This document shows, piece by piece, positions 9,864-21,245 of a stretch of 64,000 nt of DNA (positions are counted from its first letter, which is position 1; every line of letters starts with the position of its first letter). This DNA comes from Aradus depressus (Eukaryota > Arthropoda > Insecta > Hemiptera > Aradidae), in assembly GCA_963662175.1 (NCBI GenBank), contig OY759224.1:29645489-29709488 (forward strand). The letters are read 5' to 3'. The position numbers and the translations under genes were made by a program. The notes under the pieces were generated by a model, which was not told the origin of the DNA, searched no databases, and was given only the letters and a program-made list of their open reading frames with translations.

Positions 9864-10354
9864 GAGCAGGCCAAAACAGCGCGTCCAGCTGATTGACACG
9901 CTCTTCAAGCAGCCTTGGGGCGCATCAAGCATCCCATCAACACTCATTTGTAGAGGAGTTTCGACTAGTGAACTGCTCCTTCTGGACTGTAGTGAATCGG
10001 TGTAGATACCATGGTTGACACTTGTTGCTCTCAAGCGGAAAAAAAAGATCCAGAGGAAACGACGTTGGTCGAAGGAATGGTATAAATTGAGGAACTGCTT
10101 CGCTTTATCTACGACGTCCGAACCTTCGGAAGCGAGCGGACGACCCTCCATCGTTGGTGTTGAGCAGGTGACTGACGCAATGCTTGATCGAAATAGCTCT
10201 AGACTATCAAGCGCTCCGCCCAGCCGCTTGAGTCATTCAAACTTTCCATCAATCACCGTCAAGGCTTGACTCAAGCGTCAAATCTAGATTATCAATCACT
10301 CTTGATACATCGCTTGACGCGCTGTTTTGATCAAGCGATAGTGTAAGGCCTGCT
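9864..10354 (+). mobile_element. Harbinger-like non-autonomous element
   Basis: Both ends share AGCAGGCC and an inner inverted block AAAACAGCGCGTC (left at about 9871-9887; right as GACGCGCTGTTTT at about 10318-10330). The left copy lacks about 20 bp between these blocks. TTA follows the right end (10355-10357 region), but the left flank is not a clean match. The interior encodes a basic LKRKKKIQRKRRWSKEWYK segment. Confidence 0.55.
10018..10107 (+). pseudogene. Harbinger transposase N-terminal remnant
   Basis: A segment VALKRKKKIQRKRRWSKEWY resembles the arginine/lysine-rich patch plus W-x-x-W-W/Y that begins Harbinger transposases, and is directly comparable to ALKKKKRKRQIWTKDWLTKR in the intact transposase of this window (21341-21769). 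The rest of the transposase is missing. Assignment rests on this short match and on the element ends. Confidence 0.45.
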
Positions 10355-10571
10355 TAATAGCCTAATAACTGCCGATGTAATGAATATATCGACACTAAAT
10401 TTAGTATGAGGTTATTTTGCATTTTATTCTCACTTATAGCTTTGTACCGATTTAACAAAATTATTATTATGTTTATTTTTATTTAATTATTGTGCAAATA
10501 TTGTAAATGTAATGGTCACTGACTCAATTGTGTAAGGGTGACTCCTTTAAACAATACTTACTCTTACTCTC
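10355..10571. repeat. Family G fragment and AT-rich DNA
   Basis: TAATAACTGCCGATGTAATG near 10365 is a minus family G unit; the remainder is AT-rich without features. Confidence 0.45.
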
Positions 10572-10702
10572 TCACTCCGTTGACGACGAACCCTGAAGAT
10601 CCTTAGCCGCCCACACTAGCCTTCTCCACTGCGATCTGTCGTGCGCCACCGGTCGCCAGTTCACCACGTGGTATTCCACAGCATCCTTCTTCACCAGGCC
10701 CT
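10572..10702 (-). pseudogene. LINE ORF2 C-terminal remnant (RTE-like)
   Basis: Minus-strand frame reads VNWRPVAHDRSQWRRLVWAA then KDLQGSSSTE and a stop. The W-R-x-x-A-x-D-R-x-x-W-R pattern just before the C-terminus is common to RTE/other endonuclease-type LINE ORF2 proteins. Only about 43 codons remain and there is no RT domain nearby. Confidence 0.5.
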
Positions 10703-11455
10703 TTAAACAATAAAAATTATTATTATTAACATTGTTTTTAATAGAGTTAAATAGTTAATAGAGATAAAAAATAAAAATAAAAATAGAGTTTTGGCCCAGA
10801 CAGTCGACTGGCTTTGGATGGAAAGCGAAAACGTAATTGTGTAACTCATTCCAAGTAATCTGGGGAAGTATATAGCCGATAATTGCGTTGTTGCAGTTTT
10901 GTTAAAGACTGTTGCCTGATGTAAAATAAGGCAAGGGTTGTTTTGAAAAGTGGTTAAACGTCAGGTGAATGTGGTTATTTCAGTTTTGTCTACATCCAAA
11001 GCCTTCATCCTAAAGTTTCACCTTACTTATACCAATTTAAACTTTCTACTTAATACACAACATACAATGTATGCCTCCCTGCTTCATTGTAAGAAATTTA
11101 AGAGCGGCTGTCAGTTTCAATTTACCATACAAAATATACGTATCTCGGACCATTTATTAATTCACGGAATTTGGGGATCCCACTATTGGGACTATGATTA
11201 CGATTTACGGCTATGTACTTCCCCAACCTGAATTAATCAACTACGTTTATGCTCTTGTGCTTAAAAACACTAAATTTTATATATGTATCCAAAACCCTTT
11301 AAAGACGATACCTATTGATTTTCAGCCAAATTGGTCTATAAGGAAGACACTTATTAATTTTCAGTGGAATCAACAAAAGGGGAGGGGGGGGGGGGGGGGG
11401 GTCAGAAGAGGGCTGAACACAAAATCCCAATAACTACCGATGTTAATGAATATAT
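10703..11455. repeat. Decayed family G, mostly minus orientation, with G-tract
   Basis: Has GTACTTCCCCAACCTGAATTAATCAA at about 11214-11240 (plus) and minus units with CGACGACCTATTGATTTTCAG-like blocks; a long G tract lies at 11382-11401. Confidence 0.6.
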
Positions 11456-11701
11456 CGTCGGTTGAGAATCAGAAGTGGTTATCTCCTGATTTGCTATATT
11501 ACTTTTAGTCATTTCTGCTTGCCGGCTACCTTGGGCAATAATTGCAGGCAGAACTTGCAGTCATACTTTTCCCTTATTTTTTAAATTTCTTCACTACTTT
11601 ACCATTATAAATGGGTTTAGAAAATGATAAAGTATAATATGCATAAAAAAACTCATTTTGGCAAAAAAATGGAGTTAACCACTTCTGCTTCTCAACCGAC
11701 G
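11456..11701. mobile_element. 246-bp MITE inside family G
   Basis: Left end CGTCGGTTGAGAATCAGAAG and right end CTTCTGCTTCTCAACCGACG form about 31-bp inverted repeats with few mismatches. It splits a family G unit between GAATATAT and ATATCGATATGAAA, giving a likely ATAT duplication. Superfamily unresolved. Confidence 0.75.
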
Positions 11702-11990
11702 ATATCGATATGAAATTTTATATTTAAATTCAAACCCCCTATAAAGATGACACCTATTAATTTCCCGCAAAATCGGTCGAAGGGGAGGAGGCAGAGAAGA
11801 GGAACTCGACTTCAATATCCTAATAACTGCCGATGTATCGATATAATGAATCTATCTACACAAAATACAGTGTGAAGATTCAAAAGGGTCTTTATAAGTC
11901 AAGTATTGAATTTCAACCCAAACGGTCGATTAGCTTTGGAGTGAGCGCAAAAACGTAATTCATTAATTTTGCTATTAATTTATTTTACTA
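11702..11990 (-). repeat. Family G fragment, minus
   Basis: Resumes the unit cut by the MITE: GATATGAAATTTTATATTTA, AAAATCGGTCGAAGGGGAGG, TAATAACTGCCGATG, then GTCGATTAGCTTTGGAG. Confidence 0.65.
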
Positions 11991-11996
11991 GTTAAT

Positions 11997-12213
11997 TATT
12001 ATGACTCATGGCTGGGCTTTAACTGCAAGGTCATATCGCCTACTACCAGAGCGCTCTTTCGTCTTTCTAGTGGACATGAGCCCGACTCTACTATGGGAGT
12101 CCTAAATTTTGCCTACACTAAATTTTTATTCACCTGGGGGGGACCATCGCTTAACGTCCCATCCGAAGGACGGCGGGCTTAAGTTTATTTTACTTACCAG
12201 CTAAAATAAACTA
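11997..12213 (-). mobile_element. SINE-A, internally deleted and 5'-truncated
   Basis: From TTATTATGACTCATG to TAAAATAAACTAG, missing the CGTACAGGCTCGG block and the tRNA-like head. Confidence 0.85.
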
Positions 12214-12730
12214 GTTTCATTAAACTAGTTTTACTATATATATATATATATATATATATACCATTTATGTATATATACTCCGCCCTCTCTCTGGTAGAAA
12301 GAGAAAAGTTAATCTAACGGTAAATCAGGCGAAGGATGTGTCTGATTGGATTATTTTATTCATAAGGTTGGTCGGTAGAACTACTTGCTAGAATCACTGA
12401 ATATTTAAACTGTTACTTATCTGTTCTAGGAATATCACAGTTTCCTTGGATGTCATCACAGGATCAGTCATCCTACAGAATTGTCATCCGGAATGAATGT
12501 CATTGGAATGATTAACATAAAGACATCATGATGCTATGGAATAATAGAAGCTTTGAAGTCTGGGATCTAATGAGACCTTAACGGCACCGCCCAATGAATT
12601 AAACACCAATCATGTCAAATGAAGCGTCGGATGAGTCTGGTGGAATAGAAGTGGCGTGCTTTCGTATTGCGCTCAAGATGACAGGTTTGAAAACTGGCCG
12701 TGGTCTTTAGGTTTCTGTCAACCCTCCAAA
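12214..12730. other. (TA)n microsatellite and unassigned DNA
   Basis: (TA)n at about 12232-12262; nothing recognisable in the remainder. Confidence 0.45.
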
Positions 12731-12734
12731 AAAT

Positions 12735-12945
12735 CCTGATAGTAAATTTTGTACATTAGGCAATTAGATATTAGAGTTTTTGTGTTAAGCCTCTCCTCTA
12801 ATCCCCCCCATCTCTTTGGTCGATTTAGCTGAAAATCAATGTGTCATTCTTATGTTTGTTTTTTTCATTTTTGTAATCTGAAAGTTGGAAAAGATGAAAT
12901 TCTGGCGAAAAATCTACAACAACCAATTATATAACTTCCCCAGAT
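12735..12945 (+). repeat. Family G copy, split by SINE-A
   Basis: TTAGAGTTTTTGTGTTAAGCC, CTTTGGTCGATTTAGCTGAA and the terminal ATAACTTCCCCAGA are present; a SINE-A lies immediately after. Confidence 0.65.
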
Positions 12946-13249
12946 GGCGCCGGTAGCTCAGTGGTAGGCGTGCTTGCTTACTGAGCTCAAGATCGGGGGT
13001 TCGAAACACGAACGTTTATTTTATACGACAGGTAAAATAAACTTGAGCTCGTCGTCTTTCGGATGGGACGTTAAGCGATGGTCCCTTCGCCTGTACGATG
13101 TCAGGTGAATAAAAATTTAGGGTAGGCAAAATTTAAGACTCTCATAGTAGAGTCGGGCTCATGTCCACCAGAGTGACGAAACAGCGCTGTGGTAGTAGGC
13201 GATATGACCTCGTAGTTAAAGCCCGGGCATGAGTCATAATAACTAACTA
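12946..13249 (+). mobile_element. SINE-A, near full length, ACTAA-type tail
   Basis: Starts GGCGCCGGTAGCTCAGTGG, loses part of the middle, ends GAGTCATAATAACTAACT. The flanks TATAACTTCCCC and TATAACTTTACC look like a mutated target duplication. Confidence 0.87.
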
Positions 13250-13329
13250 TAACTTTACCTATACTGAGAAAATAAAACATAGATTTGAGTTCAAACTGCA
13301 TCAAAACTTTTGGCAGTTCTCAGAAATTT

Positions 13330-13475
13330 TAACTTCCATTGTGGGGACCGGCAGTTATAAGTTTTTTGTTAAGCCTCCCCCCTAATCCCCCCTTCCCTTT
13401 GGTCGATTTGGCTTAAATCAATAGGTGTCCTTATTATGGGCTTCTGGATACAGCTGGGGAAGTACATTGACTTTG
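13330..13475 (+). repeat. Family G fragment
   Basis: CGGCAGTTATAAGTTTTTTG, TTTGGTCGATTTGGCTTAAA, AGCTGGGGAAGTACAT. Confidence 0.6.
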
Positions 13476-13649
13476 ATTTATGATTATGAATTAACTTTTT
13501 TTAAATGTAAGTAATGATTCTTCTGCAATAAAATGATTTTCGTTAATGTGTTCCTTGCACATTCCTGGAATGTTTCGTCTTTCATATTTTCTACAAATCT
13601 TCCAGAGGTCACGTTTTTTTTCGACCTTTCTAACTTCCCAGCATATTAG

Positions 13650-14340
13650 GGTATGTGAGGTCTCAAAATTCTTAAGAGGAGGGTTTTTTTTTTTTTTTTG
13701 GGGGGGGGGGGGGCTCTATGTATAAATATATTGATAGCTCAAAAACGGATGGTCGGATCGTGATGAAATTTCACATGTAATATTCTTAAGAGCCAATTGA
13801 GATACAGACTATCTGGCGTCAAAAAATTCTTAAGGGGAGGGGGTTATGGGGGGCCCTATGCATAAATATATTGATAGCTCAAAAACGGATGGTCGGATCG
13901 TGATGAAATTTCACATGTGGTATTCTTAAAAGTCAATTGAGACATATACTATCTGGCGTCACAAAATTCTTAAGAGGAGGGGGGTTGTGGAGGGGCCCTA
14001 TGCATAAATATATTGATAGCTCAAAAACGGATGGTCGGATCGTGATGAAATTTCACATTCTTAAGAGCCAATTGAGATATAGACTATCTGGCGTTACGAA
14101 ATTCTTAAGGGGAAGGGGGGTTGTGAGGGGGGATAATCATAAAAATCTGTCTAGCTCAACAACGGATTATCGGATTGTAATGAAATTTAACATATAGTAT
14201 TCTTAAAGCCAAATTGAAAAAAAGGGTGCGTGACGTCTCAAAATTCTATACGGGAGGGGAGACTATGAGTGAAGGTTGAGCATATAAATAGTTCAATCTC
14301 ATTAACGGATTATCGGATTGTCATGAAATTTTACTTAAAT
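13650..14340 (+). repeat. Tandem array, about 140-bp unit, five copies
   Basis: GATAGCTCAAAAACGGATGG-like blocks at about 13733, 13873, 14015, 14149 and 14293, separated by 134-144 bp. Each unit also has ACTATCTGGCGTC and a G-rich stretch after TTCTTAAG whose length varies greatly. The open frame across 13937-14197 simply reads two units in phase. Confidence 0.85.
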
Positions 14341-15313
14341 TAATAAACAATTCTGTACTGAATAAAATTCCTACTTTTGTGATATTATTATTAATGATAT
14401 TGATATCATGCTGAGAAGTTTGCCGTGTGGACCTCAAGGGCCGCACTTAGTTACAAATGCCACCTTTGTAGAGTCATAATACACAGCCCAGAAATGTCAG
14501 ATTGGGGGTGCAAAGAGGCGAAACACACATCCGAGAACCTGCTTGTTTCATGTCGATGACTTATCTTAAGGTAACAATGAACCTTATCTTAAGGTAACAA
14601 TGAACTTAATTTGTATGTTATATAAAGACAGTTGTGTTTTTCTATCCACAAATAATGTTTCAACATGTTTTCTTCATTAAGTAGAGAGAGTAAGTGGATC
14701 ATATACTAAGTCACAGATAGTTGTAAGTTTTTGTTAATATTATCATATCACTCGTCATATCATGGTCAAGTAACTTTAGTTGAGGAATCTTAAAAAGGAT
14801 TCTGTTTGCTCCGCTGAGCAAATTGATCATCAGCTGTGATAATTTCGTTAGAATGTGGAAGAGCTTCTTAACAAAACAATGGCAGTTTGAGCTCTCAACA
14901 ATTTTTTTAACTGCTCAAACAACAATTGTAGGTTCACATGAACTTTGGATATGCAAAATAGCTTAATTGTAGTTGTGTTTGATGTGGTCAACGATGCCAC
15001 AGAAATACTCACACACACACGGACAAAGGCTTCAAACTTATACCACCCCTCCATTTGTGTCGGGGGTTAAAAATTACCAATAATAAAAAGATATTTTATA
15101 ATTAGTTGGTGTGCCTTGCAATTTAAACATTACTACTACTTACCACCCTTACAACGTCAAACCACAGAACCTCCCTCCCAAAAATTGTTTTCAACCCAAG
15201 TAGGAACCCTTGCAGTATTCTTCCACAGAGCCACAACTCTGGAAAGCCACCCCCCCCCAAGTTAAACTTCCACACGTCCAATGTACTTTTTACGATTCCC
15301 GAAGGTCACAACA
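14341..15313. other. No gene; repeat end at about 14990-15073
   Basis: 14990-15073 matches the GGACAAAGGCTTCAAACTTAT and TGTGTCGGGGGTTAA end of the repeat also seen at 47695-48022. The rest is unassigned. Confidence 0.45.
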
Positions 15314-16118
15314 TAAGTTTCCGCTCTCCCTATACATCTGAATTCCCACAAATTGCCTCAAATAAGTTTCCACTCTCCCTATACATCTGAATTCCCACAA
15401 ATTGCCTCAAATAAGTTTCCGTTCTCCCTATACATTTGAATTCCCACAAATTGCCTCAAATAAGTTTCTGCTCTCCCTATACATCTGAATTCCCACAAAT
15501 TGCCTCAAATAAGTTTCCGTTCTCCCTAAACATCTGAATTCCCACAAATGGCCTCAAATAAGTTTCCACTCTCCCTATACATCTGAATTCCCACAAATTG
15601 CCTCAAATAAGTTTCCACTCTCCCTGTACATTTGAATTCCCACAAATTGCCTCAAATAAGTTTCTGCTCTCCCTATCATCTGAATTCCCACAAATTGCCT
15701 CAAATAAGTTTCCGCTCTTCCTATACATCTGAATTCCCACAAATTGCCTCAAATAAGTTTCCGCTCTCCCTATACATTTGAATTCCCACAAATTGCCTCA
15801 AATAAGTTTCCGTTCTCCCTATACATCTGAATTCCCACAAATGGCCTCAAATAAGTTTCCACTCTCCCTATACATCTGAATTCCCACAAATTGCCTCAAA
15901 TAAGGTTCCACTCTCCCTATACATCTGAATTCCCACAAATTGCCTCAAATAAGTTTCCGCTCTCCCTATACATCTGAATTCCCATAAATTGCCTCAAATA
16001 AGTTTCCGCTCTCCCTATACATTTGAATTCCCACAAATTGCCTCAAATAAGTTTCCACTCTCCCTATACATCTGAATTCCCACAAATTGCCTCAAATAAG
16101 TTTCCACTCTCCCTTTCA
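15314..16118. repeat. 49-bp satellite array, about 16 units
   Basis: Unit carries CTCCCTATACATCTGAATTC and CACAAATTGCCTCAAATAAG; 16 CCTCAAATAAG junctions recur at 48-50 bp steps with few substitutions. The array runs without a break into GAATCACCAACAATTTACTT, a family G terminus. Confidence 0.93.
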
Positions 16119-16460
16119 CTCGAATCACCAACAATTTACTTCCCCGCCTCTAAAAGAAAGTTTTTCCTCTAATCAGACGTTGAAACGTTGTGCAAGGTGT
16201 TATCTATGTTGTCCAAATTGGCTTCTAAATCCTCATACTAAATTTTATGTTCATACATTTATTATATCGGCAGTTATTATAACACTATAATAAATATATC
16301 TACACGCATTTATATTTGTAAATTCAAAACCCCATATTGACGACATCTGGTGATTATCAACAAAATCAACGAAAGGGAAGAGGTAAGCATAACATTTAGT
16401 ACTTATAAGTCCCTTATTAATTCAACCAAATCGGTATAAAGTGGTTGGTATAAGAGTGTT
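16119..16460 (+). repeat. Family G fragment
   Basis: GAATCACCAACAATTTACTTCCCC at the left, then decayed units with TACATTTATTATATCGGCAG. Confidence 0.55.
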
Positions 16461-17480
16461 ATTTTATAGGCACATCTCATATTTTATTAGAAGTTTCCAC
16501 AATACGTTTCTCAACTTATTGTCGAAAAGCTGTAAATAAAAGTTGTTATGATCCACTCTAGAGCCGCTAAGGGAAGCTGCACACATTCATACAAGATGAA
16601 GGACTATATTAAATGGGGAAAAAAATGTTTGTGTGAGGACAGGAAGAGGGGGAAAACTGTGAAGGTTTATTTAGATAAATGTTTGTAGCCGGGTCTTGGA
16701 AGCTGATGTTTTCCACCAATAGACATAAACCAGGCCGCCCTTCCGACATGGCCTCCGGGAAATCAAGATAACCCAAGCAAAGATTTATGAGACGGCTAGT
16801 ATCCCCCTTTTAGCTGCTTCTTTATATAGACGAAATGCTAAAATTGGCTGACAATAATTCCCAGCTTATGCCGGAGAGCTATGAAATTCAAATTTGTTGA
16901 ATGGTTAGTAGGTTACTTTTGACTTTTTGATACTTCAATTTTTGAAAAGAAAGACGTCGGTGAATGTCTCTACTGATGTGTAGCGTGGTTTCCTCCATCA
17001 CTTCATATCTTCCACAGGATCAAGAACGCCACCATTGGAGACAGGGCCGTGCAACGAGTATTGGCCGCCCATGTGCAAATAACGTTACCGCCGCCCCGCC
17101 CCCCCTCCACAATTACAGTACCCCAATGTTTTCATGTTTTTCTCCTTTACATTTTGAATAAGTTGATTTTCATTTTCCAAATAAATACTTGAGCAAGGAA
17201 GTTAACAATATGTGTAACGACAACAATATTTTATTTTCAAACATTACATTATGAACTATTAAACATAATTATTACCTATGTACATAATAATGATAGATAA
17301 TAAATTTACATAATGTTCATATAAAATTTACTTTTATTTTTTTTTAAATTTACAGGTAATATTAAAAAACGTAATAGATTTTTTTTTAAGAATACAACTT
17401 TTAGTTTAGAAAAATAGTTTTTAAGGAACACAAGTCAATTTTTTTTTCAAATAAAACTAGAAACATTTATCACAAATAGT
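16461..17480. other. No gene recognised
   Basis: Unassigned AT-rich DNA; GTCGGTGAATGTCTC at about 16953 is a family G tip, and CAGGGCCGTGCAACGAG at about 17042 resembles a hAT terminus without a visible partner. Confidence 0.35.
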
Positions 17481-17744
17481 CATCAAAGCATGGCTCTTCT
17501 GGCCTTAATGGAAGCAAAATTTTCTAAGACCCGTTTTGTGTCAACAGAATTCAAGAGATCACTGTCGATGGATAGTAACGAAAGGCCCGTCAGTCTCTCT
17601 ACAGAAGCAGGCTGCCTTTTGATTACCCATATCTCCCTTTTTTTCCCATCCCTTCCAATTAATTTATCTTGTTTTTCCCCTTGATTTCGGTTTTTTTTGT
17701 TGTTTTTTCTGAGGGTTGATTGTGTCACCGCGGCCAGAGAAGGC

Positions 17745-18005
17745 CTATTGTGTGCTCTGTGTGTGTTGGTCCCTACAGCAGCCCTGTATCTTTAATAAAG
17801 TCCAGGATCTGCTGCAGGTTTCCTCGATTACCTGCTTCGGTTTCGTTATAGTAGACCCGAAGCAGTAAAATCTTCTGCTTTCTAGTGCCTTACACTGACT
17901 TAGAATATGAACCGGAGTCTCATTTTCTTGCACAGAGGGCTTCCAGCGATGCCCATATTGTGTAGGTGTTTGTTCATTTGACAGTGTCCTGTGATCAGCC
18001 CTAAT
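17745..18005 (-). pseudogene. LINE ORF2: end of RNase H domain and C-terminal zinc motif
   Basis: On the minus strand LITGHCQMNKHLHNMGI is the TGHC...HLHxxG block that ends the RNase H region of R1/Jockey-type LINE ORF2 proteins. After a one-base frame change comes QENETPVHILSQCKALESRR, the usual ETPxHIL..C motif. About 85 codons remain in two frames, with an in-frame stop just upstream (about 18003), so the sequence is dead. Possible 3' untranslated DNA continues to about 17480. The second half reads on without interruption to 17745. Confidence 0.72.
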
Positions 18006-18660
18006 TAGGGTGGCCTAGCGGCTGCCCCTATAATGGGCATGAAATTTGGCCGCCCTTCGCCATAGGGTCTGCACGACTCTGATCGGAGAGGTGATTCCTT
18101 TAAATTATGATCTACTGTTATTTACTCCATCACTCTTCAATAACGTCCAGTCCTGATCAATAAGAAGTGTTCTCCCAATCTCCCAGCCCTGTTATAGTGA
18201 CTACGTTCAGGTCTCTCCAAGGTTGAAGCGAGGTTCCTCTTGAAGGCAACGACCAGTTGAAGACAGGATTGAATGAAGGGAATTTGATGTAATATAATTA
18301 AAGAAATGAGATTTGATGCAATATGATTGGTACAGTGGTACGTGACAGCATGGCGCGATCTCTACCGGCTACGTGCCGAACCTACCTGATGCAACCTGCT
18401 TCTGCCACTCAACTCTGTCCTTAAAATAATCCGTTATTAACTACATCCTCAACCATGACAAAAAACAATACAATTTCTGGAGGGCTTATCTAACCTAAAT
18501 CATTCAAATATTTTCTTGACGATGTTGATAATAATATTACTTCCAATTGTGTGCATAATAATGATAATATTTATATCAGTTAATTGAATACGTCATTTTA
18601 TACAGCGAAATAGCTCATAAGCTCATAAATAAGCATAAGCTCATAAATGAGCATAAGCTC
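18006..18660. other. No gene recognised
   Basis: Possible upstream LINE sequence too decayed to read; a short tandem of CATAAGCTCATAAAT at about 18608-18668. Confidence 0.35.
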
Positions 18661-18665
18661 ATAAA

Positions 18666-19112
18666 TAAAAAGTTGTCTGTGAATCACTGGCAATGTACTT
18701 CCCCACAACAAATTAATCAATTAACTTTTGCTCCCCCCAAAAACGAGATGACCGTTTGTGCTAATATTCAATAGTTGACTTACACAGGGACTTATAAATC
18801 CCCACACTAAATTTTGTGTCGATAAATTCATTCTATCGGCAGTTAATAGAGTTTTTCTGTTAACTCCCCCTTTTCCCGTTGGTTGTTTTGGCTGAAAAAC
18901 AGTTGCCGCTAGAGGGTTCTGGATTCAAATATAAAATTTCGTGTCGATACATTCATTCTATCGGAAGCTATCTTGTACACACAGACATACATTTTTATAT
19001 TTTCATTTTTGGAATCTGCAGATCGGAAAACCTGAAATTCCGTTGAAAACTCCGCATCAAATTTTTGACATTACATAACTACCCCTATACTTCGTATAGC
19101 TGGGGAAGAAAA
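18666..19112 (+). repeat. Family G, near-complete copy
   Basis: A useful reference copy: GTCTGTGAATCACTGGCAAT, TACTTCCCCAC, GAATTAATCAATTAA-like, two units with CATTCATTCTATCGG, GGAATCTGCAGATCGGAAAA, then ACTACCCCTATACTTCGTAT and AGCTGGGGAAG. A pogo element is inserted two bases further on. Confidence 0.75.
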
Positions 19113-19468
19113 TACAGTAAAACTTCGTTATAACGATTTCCCAGATATAACGCTCATTTTTTAAGGCCCCCATCCACGTACGACCAAATCGTCAGATATG
19201 TCAAAAAATATTCCGATCGTCAGATAAATCGACTGTGTGTGGCATGATTGTTTGCGATTTTAATTATCTTCAGATCATAAAATGATTGTTGACATTTTCA
19301 AGAGATCATCAGATGCGATCTATCGATTGTCCGATACATCGCAAGTGTAGGTCGATATCGTCAGATCTGATAAGCAGTTGAACTGAAACCATAACTGCAT
19401 GGTTTCGTGAATTTTTTAGTAAAAGTACTAGTGTGCTCTGTGTTTTTCTTTAAAACTTGAAATAGTTT

Positions 19469-21245
19469 ATGGTGTCTTTTAAAATGACAAATTGGTCAAA
19501 AGATTTCATGCTACAATTTATAAACTTATTTCGTCAACATGAATGCCTTTGGAAAATAAAATCTAAAGAACACTCTAACCGGCAGAAGCGGGATGCAGCG
19601 TATGACATTCTCATAGACTTGGTAAAAACCGTTGATTCCGATGTTGATAAAAATGCAATAAAAAACAAAATTAATAATATCAGAACGGTTTTTCGAAAAG
19701 AATATAAAAAAGTTATTAATTCAGAGAAGTCAGGCGCAGGAACGGATGAAGTTTATGAACCAAAGCTATGGTATTACCATCATCTTTTGTTCCTGAGAGA
19801 TCAAGAGGGTACTTTGGAAGGAAACAGTTCAATAAATTTGGTAAGAAAATAAATAACTATTTATTTTTTATTAATACAAAATAACTGAAATTAGATACTT
19901 AATTGTATATGTATTTGTTTGCCTTCAACTTTAATATATGAATTGTTCTTGCCATGCAACACTGCCAACCCCATTGAAGTAGGTCAAAAATTGTTCCCTC
20001 ACAGCTTTTGCACTGTTTGTCGGCATAGTTCTAGTTACTTGAAGTCCTGTGAGTTCAGACCTCAACCCTTCAGTGATTGAGCCACTTTCAAAGTCTTCCA
20101 TATCCATGGCATCAGCAGGAGTATATGTGTCTGGGCTGTTACGTCTTAAAAAATTATGTAAGGCACAACATGCAAGCACAATAACTTCTATATTTTCTAA
20201 GCATAAATTTATAGGTGTTTTTAGGACTCGGAATCTGTTGACTAGTATTCCAAACACATTCTCTATTATTCTTCTTGCTCGACTTACTCGGTAATTGTAT
20301 ATCTTTTTCTCCTTAGGAACGTTATAACCACTGTATGGTTTTATGAAATCATTTCTCAAGCAAAACGCATCGTCCCCAATAAATACATGTGGTAATTTAT
20401 GGCCTTTGATATTTGAGGGTGGAGGTATATTTAAAGTTCCACTTTCCAACAAACGATAGAAATCTGTATTTTGTAGTACTCCTCCATCAGAGACTCTGCC
20501 ATTTGTTCCGAAATGAAAATAAATAAATTCGTAGTTAGCATTGGCGATCCCTAAAAGTACTTGACTATGAAACTTTTTATAATTAAAAAAGTACGATCCA
20601 GCACCGGGTGGAGGGGTAATAGCAATATGTTTTCCGTCAACCGCTCCTAGGCAATTAGGGAAGTTCCACCTTACTTCAAACACTTTGGCAATGCCCCTCC
20701 ACTCTTCTTCAGTTGTAGGAAACTAAAACAATAAAGAAAATAAATGATTAAGTATAATTGTTGTTAACTATAAAGTAAATTATTATTACCATTATGAATA
20801 ATATATCATTAATTATCATGTTTTATTTTAGGGGTCCGAAGATAGTGAACAATCAGGTCATTCCCAAGATTACAATGAGGAAAGAACCGAAATAATGGAT
20901 GAAACAACATCGGAATCGGAAGTTACACCCGATAGGGAACCTGCATTTAAGGTCCCTAAAAATTTTAAAAGGAAAAATAGTGCTACAGTCGAATCTTCTT
21001 TAACAGCTATAACAGAAAAACTGACACAATCAAGACCAGAAGATGAATTTGACGTGCTTGGGAAATCGGTCGCGTTTAAGCTACGTTCATTGACAAGGGA
21101 GCAGCGTATTTTTACCGAAAAACTTATAAATGATACCTTTTATCATGCACAACTAGGCACTTTATGCCGAGAGTGTTGCATTTCTTGCCAGCAGCCAGAG
21201 CAAATTTATTATGCTGTCGAAAATGGTAATGCTTCGACTGATTGA
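19469..21245 (+). CDS. Harbinger MADF-domain (Myb-like) protein, two exons
   Basis: Predicted as exons 19469-19840 and 20832-21245 (124 + 137 = 261 residues). The first exon stays open past the GT donor at 19841 only to 19852; the acceptor TTTTATTTTAG ends at 20831 and the join is in phase. Exon 1 has an MADF domain (about residues 8-110: LFRQHECLWKIKS, KRDAAYDILI, NNIRTVFRKEYKKV, PKLWYYHHLLFL). Exon 2 starts acidic, has a basic KVPKNFKRKN patch and ends with a BESS-like helix (DVLGKSVAFKLRSLTREQR). In PIF/Harbinger elements the companion protein binds DNA and helps the transposase enter the nucleus. An internal ATG (MTNWSKDF, residue 6) is an alternative start. The 991-nt intron contains transposase exon 2 on the other strand. 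Confidence 0.85.

Noticed and set aside
9795..10151. 118-codon minus-strand frame
   Set aside because: Overlaps a Harbinger-like MITE whose recognisable coding trace is on the plus strand.
13937..14197. 86-codon frame with two internal repeats
   Set aside because: It reads two tandem units of the 140-bp array in phase; other units have stops.
15603..15791. Repetitive 62-codon minus-strand frame
   Set aside because: Lies wholly in the 49-bp satellite; the period is not a multiple of three so the frame cannot persist.
15314..16118. Possible CRISPR-like array
   Set aside because: Units are contiguous with no unique spacers and the sequence is eukaryotic satellite DNA.
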